NCBI GenBank assembly: GCA_949128115.1 | Contig: OX421964.1 | Span: 36,510,177-36,574,176 of the forward strand | DNA from: Anaspis maculata | Taxonomy: Eukaryota; Arthropoda; Insecta; Coleoptera; Scraptiidae | Direction of reading: 5' to 3' | DNA: 64,000 nt | In this document: piece after piece, positions 59,480-64,000 of the stretch | Numbering within the stretch: position 1 is the stretch's first letter | Layout of the letters: each line of letters opens with the position of its first letter | Notes under the pieces: generated by a model | What the model was told of the DNA's origin: nothing | The model's input: only the letters and a program-made list of their open reading frames with translations | Database searches by the model: none | Program-made: the position numbers and the translations under genes

Positions 59480-59850
59480 ATCTGAGTAGTGATTCTCACG
59501 AGACCAACGAGACGAGACTTTACAAAAGCGCTCGTCTCGTGAGCAAATCGCAAAGTCTCGTCTCGAGTCTCGTCTTGTGGCCGCGAGTCTCGTCTCGTCT
59601 CGAGTCTCACACGAGAGTTTCGTGAGTTTAGTGAGGCTTGTGGTCCACTGGAAAAATCTCCGGAAGAATTTGATTCATCTTGAACCGTAGTTGCGGAAGT
59701 AGAAGCAGAGCGTCGTTTTCTTTTTGTAATGACTCAATCACAGACCGAAATTTCGAGACGAGACTGGCCTCGTGTCTCGTCTCGTCTCGTCTCGACCGAG
59801 ACGAGACTCACTGCCTGTCTTTCGAGACGAGACGAGACGTCTCGAGTTAT
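59480..59850. repeat. TCTCG-rich simple satellite
   Basis: Irregular runs of GTCTCG/GAGACGAGAC on both strands occur in two clusters (about 59490-59640 and 59750-59845). They form many small inverted repeats. There is no gene here. Confidence 0.8.
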
Positions 59851-60329
59851 CAAGGTGGATTTCAATTGTTTTTCAAAGCATTCCCGATTTTGTCAATAAT
59901 TTACGAAAATTTCGAAATTTGACGCTAAAAATGTCATAAAAAGAACATGTTGGTTACTGAATTCGGAGAGCTAATTTTTTCCTCTATCTCTAAGTGCAAA
60001 AAAAAATCCAGTATGGCGGCCATGAGAAAAAAAAGTCGACTATAATAATTCGAAATCTAGAAGGCCTGGAAAATTTCTGTCAACGTTATTCGACTCGGAG
60101 TGATCAAAAACATAAAACTACCAAGTTTGATTGAAATAGCTTGAATGGTTGGAAAGATAAAAAATAAATTCTGAGATCAGAATTCTAAAGTTTATTTAAA
60201 GAAGAATATTTAAAGTTTCTTTTCAGATTCTCAATCGCCACAAAAATGCGCAAATTTTTTCTAATTAACCGACCTCGTCTCTTTTACCGTTTCCAAGATA
60301 CCAATGGTGAGCATCGAAATTTTCACCAC

Positions 60330-62400
60330 CCTGTATATAGGTATATACAGGTGTCTCAAAAGCATGGATCTCAAAAGTAACGCATTCCGATAGTACTATG
60401 ATATGGAAACTTCTATGAAGCCCACAAAAAAATTAATCTTTGACTTTTATTTTCGAAGTTATGAAGGGTCAAAGGGTGGTCCTTCGATCCCTTTTATCTA
60501 AACTGGGGCAACAATTGAAGTGATTCACTCAAAATTTTTGCCTCTTTTCAAATGTGGATATCTCGGAAAAAAATGGACCGATTTTGGAAATCGTGGTCAT
60601 GCTGGATAGCGTGTTCTTTTGGCTGTAAGTTACTTGGATAGTACAGGGGTTTAACGACGTTGAGTGGGCTATACAGGGTGGAAACAGAAGAAGTGCAAAA
60701 CCGGTCCACATAATTCAATACTCCGCTTCTGTGAAAAAAATCTCAGATTTTTTCTGAGTGCAGTTTTGAAAAGTACGTATCAATATCTCTAAATGGTTTT
60801 CGAATTTTGATCCTAGTGCGGTTTTTTCAAAAGTTTTGATTTTTTTTTCTACCACAGCATTTTTTGCACGCCGATTCTCCGTCTCCCCAGTGCTCATGTA
60901 GGTACTACATTCAAATTTGAAAGGAATGCATTATGTGGCTAGACAAACTTTTTTATAAAAAAACTTGACGTAAGTGACACTCAGGGCTGCCACTTCCTTC
61001 GTTCGTCTGGAACCTTTGACAAGGCAGGAACATGTGGGCATGTTGCGGTCCTAATAAACACTTTTTTTTCTGCACTGTACAACAACTGTAAAACAACTAC
61101 TGCATCATTAGTCTTAGTTCGCAAATTTTCTTACAGGGTGCTTCATTGAAAATGTTTGGAATTGATATCGGAAACGAGCAGACGTAGAGAAAAAATCTTT
61201 CTTGCCTTAGATCTGTTGCACGAACTGTCGAACCCCAGGTGGCATTTGGCGGAGGCGATGCTACTGCATGGGCATTGGGCAGAGGCCACCTCAAACGACA
61301 GGACAGAATTGGTGATTTTATAAAACAAATAAATGAAAGCAGTGCGATACAGGGATCTATGCATCCTCTCTCATGTTGTCCCATTTGCCAAAAGCTACGA
61401 GCGTATTTCCATTAAGGTAATAATGCCCGCCCACATCGAGCCATCCTGGTTGCGAGGTGTTACGAGACGACCGGATCACTAGAATGATGAGGCCGGCAAA
61501 TTGTTCGTCAATGTCTCAATAAAATTTGCTTTGTTCATTAAATTTTTATTGATTTCGAAAATTGAAAAAAAGTTTTTCATCAAATTGACGGCAGATTTCA
61601 CGATCAAAACTGCAACAGATCTAAAGCAAAACAGATTTTCTTCTCTACGTCTGCTCGTTTCCGATATCAATTTCAAATATTTTCAATGAAGCACCCTGTA
61701 AAAATATTTTGCGAAATAAGACTAATGCAGTAGTTGTTTTACAGTTGTTACACAGTGCAGGAAGAAAAAGTGTTTATTAGGACCGCAACATGCCCACATG
61801 TTCCTGCCTTGTCAAAGGTTCCAGACGATCGAAGGAAGTGGCAGCCCTGAGTGTCATTTACGTCAAGTTTTTCCATAAAAAAGTTTTCTTTTAGCCACAT
61901 AATGCATTTCTTTCAAATTTGAAAGCAGTAGGTACATGAGCACTGGGAGAATTGGCGTGAAAAAATGCGGTAGTCCAGAACAAAATCACAACTTTTGGAA
62001 AAACCGCATTACGATCAAAATTCGAAAAAAGTTTGGGCTGATATGTGCTTGTCAAAACTGCACTCCGACAAAATCTAAGATTCTTTTCACATAAGCGGGG
62101 CATTGAATAATGTGGACCGGTTTTGCACTTCTTTTGTTTCCACCCTGTATAGCCAACTCAACGTCGTTGAACCTCTGTACCATCCAAGTATCTTACAGCC
62201 AAAAGAACACAGTATCCAGCATGACCACAATTTCCAAAATCGGTTCATTTTTTTTCCCGCGATATCCACATTTGAAGTGAGGCAAAATTTTCGAGTGAAT
62301 CACTTCAGTTGTTGCCCAGTTCAGTTCCGTTATTTTGAAAGGTTTCAGTAAACTGTTTATGGCAGAATCATTAGTTTAAAATATCAACCACTGGATGTCT
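60330..62400. mobile_element. about 2 kb foldback complex with a nested palindrome
   Basis: Outer arms 60510-61090 and 61720-62325 are mirrored (GAAGTGATTCACTC; CATGCTGGATA; ACGACGTTGAGT; CTATACAGGGTGGAAACA; AAGTGGCAGCCCTGAGTGTC). An inner palindrome, 61133-61700, starts TTACAGGGTGCTTCATTGAA and ends TTCAATGAAGCACCCTGTAA. The axis is near 61415. A smaller mirrored block (62325-62395 with 62620-62700, CAGTAAACTG and GGCAGAATCATTAG) follows directly. Confidence 0.85.
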
Positions 62401-63039
62401 GCTCAATTTTCATTTACTTTACAGGGTGAGTCATAAACAAACGAAAATCCAATTTCTCTAAAAAGCTCATTCCAAAAGAGTTCTTTTAACAAACTCGGGT
62501 TATCTTCTGCTCTACATCGATTAAGAAACCAAAAAAATTGTTTGCGGGCATTTTTGAAAAAATAACTTTTTTTCGAGGTTTACGGCTTACCTTGTATAGA
62601 AAGTAGAAATTTGGTACATATCCAGTGGTTGATATTTTTTACTAATGATTCTGCCATAAGCAGTTTACTGAAATATTCCGAAATAACGAAACTAAACTGC
62701 TCAACAACTGGAATGACGGTATCGAAAATTTTGCCCCTTTTCAAAATGACGTAACTTTGGATTGACACAACCGATTTTGAATTTGTTTCTCCAGTTATTA
62801 TGATCCATCTTTCGGCAATCCATCCCATTGACGAGATTAGGTTTCTGATTTCAATTACATTTTTTACAAGGTGGAATGTAAAACATTGCAAAACTGTGCT
62901 AAGTTCGACCGATTCCCGTTTCTGTGAAAAAAATTGTTTTCGATTTCTAATGAATTATTCATGAAGCCCGAAGTCTAATCTCGAAACGGTTTTTGAATTT
63001 TTTAGATCAGAATTCCAACAATGACGATATGATTTTTTT

Positions 63040-64000
63040 ACTTTTCCGACCCATCACCCAACGAGTAGTGGGGGAGTTAGCGGAATGGTCTGTGCATTTT
63101 GTGATCAAAGCATGAAATTTGGCATACTTGTTCAGAAGACCCTCTTTCGCAATTCCAGATGTGGCGCCACGCGAGATTTTGCGCCAGAAACACTGTATTG
63201 CGGTTAATATACCTGCTAGGGGTAAATTCTGCAAAAATGGTTCCTGGCCGGTCTCTGGTACCGCAGTCGGTATTTTTGAGTTCTGTTTAGTTGGAACTAC
63301 ATGTAGAAATGAGTGAGGAGTACATTTTCACAAGCAAAGTTCCAAATGCTGCCTTTATACGTTGTTTTGATACATTTCAGGGCCAACTTTGTTTTGTACA
63401 GGAAACATGGTAAAAAAATTGCCAAAACCTCGGCAAAGATATGAACGTCCTGAAAATTTGATATTCTGTCCAGAATTATGTGTCCTACTACATATCTAAA
63501 ATTGCCAAAAATCGCACCCCGAGGCTTCGAGTTATTGGAGGGGGGGTAAAAAATTGCAACTCAAAATGAACGGTATAGAACCCGATGGAACCCGTCAATC
63601 CAATGGATGCAAATACGTCGTAGTTCGACGCATCACAACCAGTTGATACAATTTTGGCACAAAAAGTGTCGATCATTGTTGAAGGGGGGTCGTGGGGAAG
63701 GACGAAACTCGGCTGGGTGGCTCTTTTTCTTCCTGGGCCATGAAGAATCGATTACGACAAGATTGGTATCTTTTCCGACTAAATTCAATGTCCTGAACTT
63801 GAATCCGATTTGTAAATTTGGATAAAAACAAGTTCGAACTAAATGGTTGACTTGAGAAAACCTGTTTTTTCTTTGACAATTTTCACAAAACTTTTTTTTA
63901 CTGTAAGAGGTATTCATCTTCGAAAATATCTCAGAGGCCATTAGACTAAACTGTCCTCTTCACGAAAATCATCCATTCGATCTGTAACTTTGTTTTTCGA
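63040..64000. mobile_element. third copy of the 39.6 kb foldback family, cut by the window end
   Basis: The sequence from AGTGGGGGAGTTAGCGGAAT runs without a break through the same blocks as 39285-40270 (GATGTGGCGCCACGCGAG, GCAGTCGGTATTTTTGAG, TTTGATATTCTGTCCAGAAT, TGTCGATCATTGTTGAAGG). Only one arm is visible; the other arm should lie beyond 64000. Confidence 0.85.

Overview
This is an AT-rich eukaryotic window, almost certainly from an insect. The reasons are small-intron housekeeping genes with GT..AG splice sites, dense foldback/MITE-type repeats, degenerate LINEs and a tRNA-derived SINE. I cannot fix the order; a beetle-like genome would fit but this is a guess. Four conserved protein-coding genes can be rebuilt exon by exon with consistent phases: RpL4 (ribosomal protein uL4, minus strand, 4706-13983), Sec63 (ER translocon J-protein, plus, 14739-28716), CycB3 (cyclin B3, minus, 29635-36310) and Pex1 (peroxisomal AAA ATPase, plus, 37454-56671). 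The 3' end of an unrecognised plus-strand gene occupies 1-213.

The most interesting part is 2.0-13.4 kb on the minus strand. RpL4 introns 2 to 5 each carry one box C/D snoRNA. Directly downstream of RpL4 lies a separate chain of eight short non-coding exons (2035-4453) whose seven introns each hold one C/D snoRNA, placed 65-79 nt from the 3' splice site. All eleven snoRNAs fall into two families that alternate between the coding and the non-coding host. One is a U18 (SNORD18)-like family with the 28S rRNA guide GGTCCGTGTTT (seven copies). The other is a second family of four copies whose target I could not identify. An exon-intron triplet of the non-coding host is itself tandemly duplicated. 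This looks like a snoRNA-only host gene grown out of, or feeding, the RpL4 introns.

The genes form two divergent pairs (RpL4/Sec63 and CycB3/Pex1), with Sec63 and CycB3 convergent. They are not functionally one pathway: they cover translation, ER protein import, mitosis and peroxisome biogenesis.

Most of the remaining DNA is repeats sitting in a few giant introns: RpL4 intron 3 (7.2 kb), Sec63 intron 3 (11.4 kb), CycB3 intron 2 (5.0 kb), Pex1 intron 3 (7.8 kb) and Pex1 intron 12 (4.2 kb). These hold many long inverted-repeat (foldback) elements, several nested in each other, many ending in the motif ACAGGGTG. One foldback family occurs three times (10.8-12.4, 38.1-41.6 and 63.0-64.0 kb). Minisatellites with 30, 72-73, about 115 and 213 bp periods are also present. 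From 56.7 kb to the end I see no cellular gene, only repeats, LINE debris and a TCTCG-rich satellite.
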